Shown: piece by piece, positions 4,753 to 5,000 of the stretch
Layout of the letters: each line of letters starts with the position of its first letter
How positions within the stretch are numbered: the first letter of the stretch is position 1
Assembly (NCBI GenBank): GCA_019232735.1
Contig: JAFANL010000192.1
Location: 1 to 5,000 of the forward strand
Length of the DNA: 5,000 bases
Source of the DNA: Aquitalea sp.
GTDB taxonomy: Bacteria > Pseudomonadota > Gammaproteobacteria > Burkholderiales > Chromobacteriaceae
Direction of reading: 5' to 3'
Notes under the pieces: generated by a model
What the model saw: the letters and a program-made list of their open reading frames with translations, nothing else
Told to the model about the DNA's origin: nothing
The model's database searches: none
Program-made: the position numbers and the translations under genes

Positions 4753-5000
4753 TTGCAGCAGGCTTCCCCAATTGCTGCTCAAGCCTGCCAGGGTGCCACT
4801 GCTGGCGGCTGTTCCCCCCAGTAGTTGATCATCCACCGAAGCTTCGGCCGTTGCCGGGTCGCTGGCCAGGCTGCCTTGCAAAATACCCGCCTGGGTAAAG
4901 CTGTTCAACAATCCTGCCGCATCATAGGTGGCACCACTGTCGCTACCGCCTCCCAGGCTGACCACCACGCTTGCGTCCTCCGCGATGCTGGCGGCGGCGT
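4681..5000 (-). CDS. C-terminal part of an unrecognised Ala/Ser/Gly-rich protein
   Basis: The frame is open on the minus strand from the right edge to TGA at 4683-4681, giving 105 complete C-terminal codons. The start lies beyond 5000; an internal GTG at 4968 has no special claim because the frame continues upstream through AAASIAEDAS. The sequence is low in complexity and rich in Ala, Ser, Gly, Asp and Leu, with only one Trp and no Cys, Lys, Arg or His in the visible part, so it is strongly acidic. Segments such as VVVSLGGGSDSGATYDAAGL and LLGGTAASSGTLAGL look like an exported or surface-type linker or a flexible domain, but I recognise no family. Its last 23 codons lie in the proximal copy of the 95-bp duplication, so the protein end is unaltered. 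It is convergent with ylqF. Confidence 0.65.
   Translation of the reverse strand, partial: AAASIAEDASVVVSLGGGSDSGATYDAAGLLNSFTQAGILQGSLASDPATAEASVDDQLLGGTAASSGTLAGLSSNWGSLLQSDPALSNIAAQDSTDSSIVDTMA

Noticed and set aside
4574..4898. Plus-strand frames with internal peptide repeats in the 4563-4752 region
   Set aside because: The repeats simply reflect the 95-bp DNA duplication read in several frames. These frames have no ribosome binding site and oppose the more plausible minus-strand gene.

Overview
The window looks like the chromosome of a moderately GC-rich betaproteobacterium, plausibly Neisseriales/Chromobacteriaceae-like. That guess rests on protein style only: the electron transfer flavoprotein-ubiquinone oxidoreductase sequence, the small membrane protein with a GTWLESHFRWQI core, and the DUF3820-YlqF gene pair. 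No rRNA or other taxonomic marker is present, so the assignment is tentative.

Layout. (1) 83-1717 (+) encodes a complete ETF-ubiquinone oxidoreductase, closed by a strong intrinsic terminator at 1742-1769. (2) 1770-2046 carries a possible 27-codon ORF (1837-1920) with a good ribosome binding site and an aromatic-residue cluster, followed by a second intrinsic terminator (1952-1988). Together these resemble a ribosome-mediated attenuator, but no aromatic amino acid gene follows. (3) 2047-3014 (+) is a two-gene unit: an unrecognised 205-residue protein and a 112-residue multi-spanning membrane protein. (4) 3015-3368 has no convincing protein gene. It holds two intrinsic terminators pointing left (minus strand), preceded on that strand by a sequence able to fold into a long interrupted rod, so it probably encodes a minus-strand non-coding RNA. 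(5) 3369-4532 (+) is a tight pair: a DUF3820 protein and the circularly permuted ribosome-assembly GTPase YlqF/RbgA. (6) 4533-5000 holds a perfect 95-bp tandem duplication and the C-terminal part of a low-complexity minus-strand gene that runs off the right edge. The duplication covers that gene's last 23 codons, its stop and 23 bp beyond, and leaves its product unchanged.

The protein genes are mostly housekeeping: electron entry into the quinone pool from flavoprotein dehydrogenases, and late 50S assembly. They do not form one pathway. The parts worth a second look are the non-coding ones: the aromatic leader-like element, the orphan minus-strand terminators with their candidate RNA, and the recent-looking duplication at the convergent gene ends.
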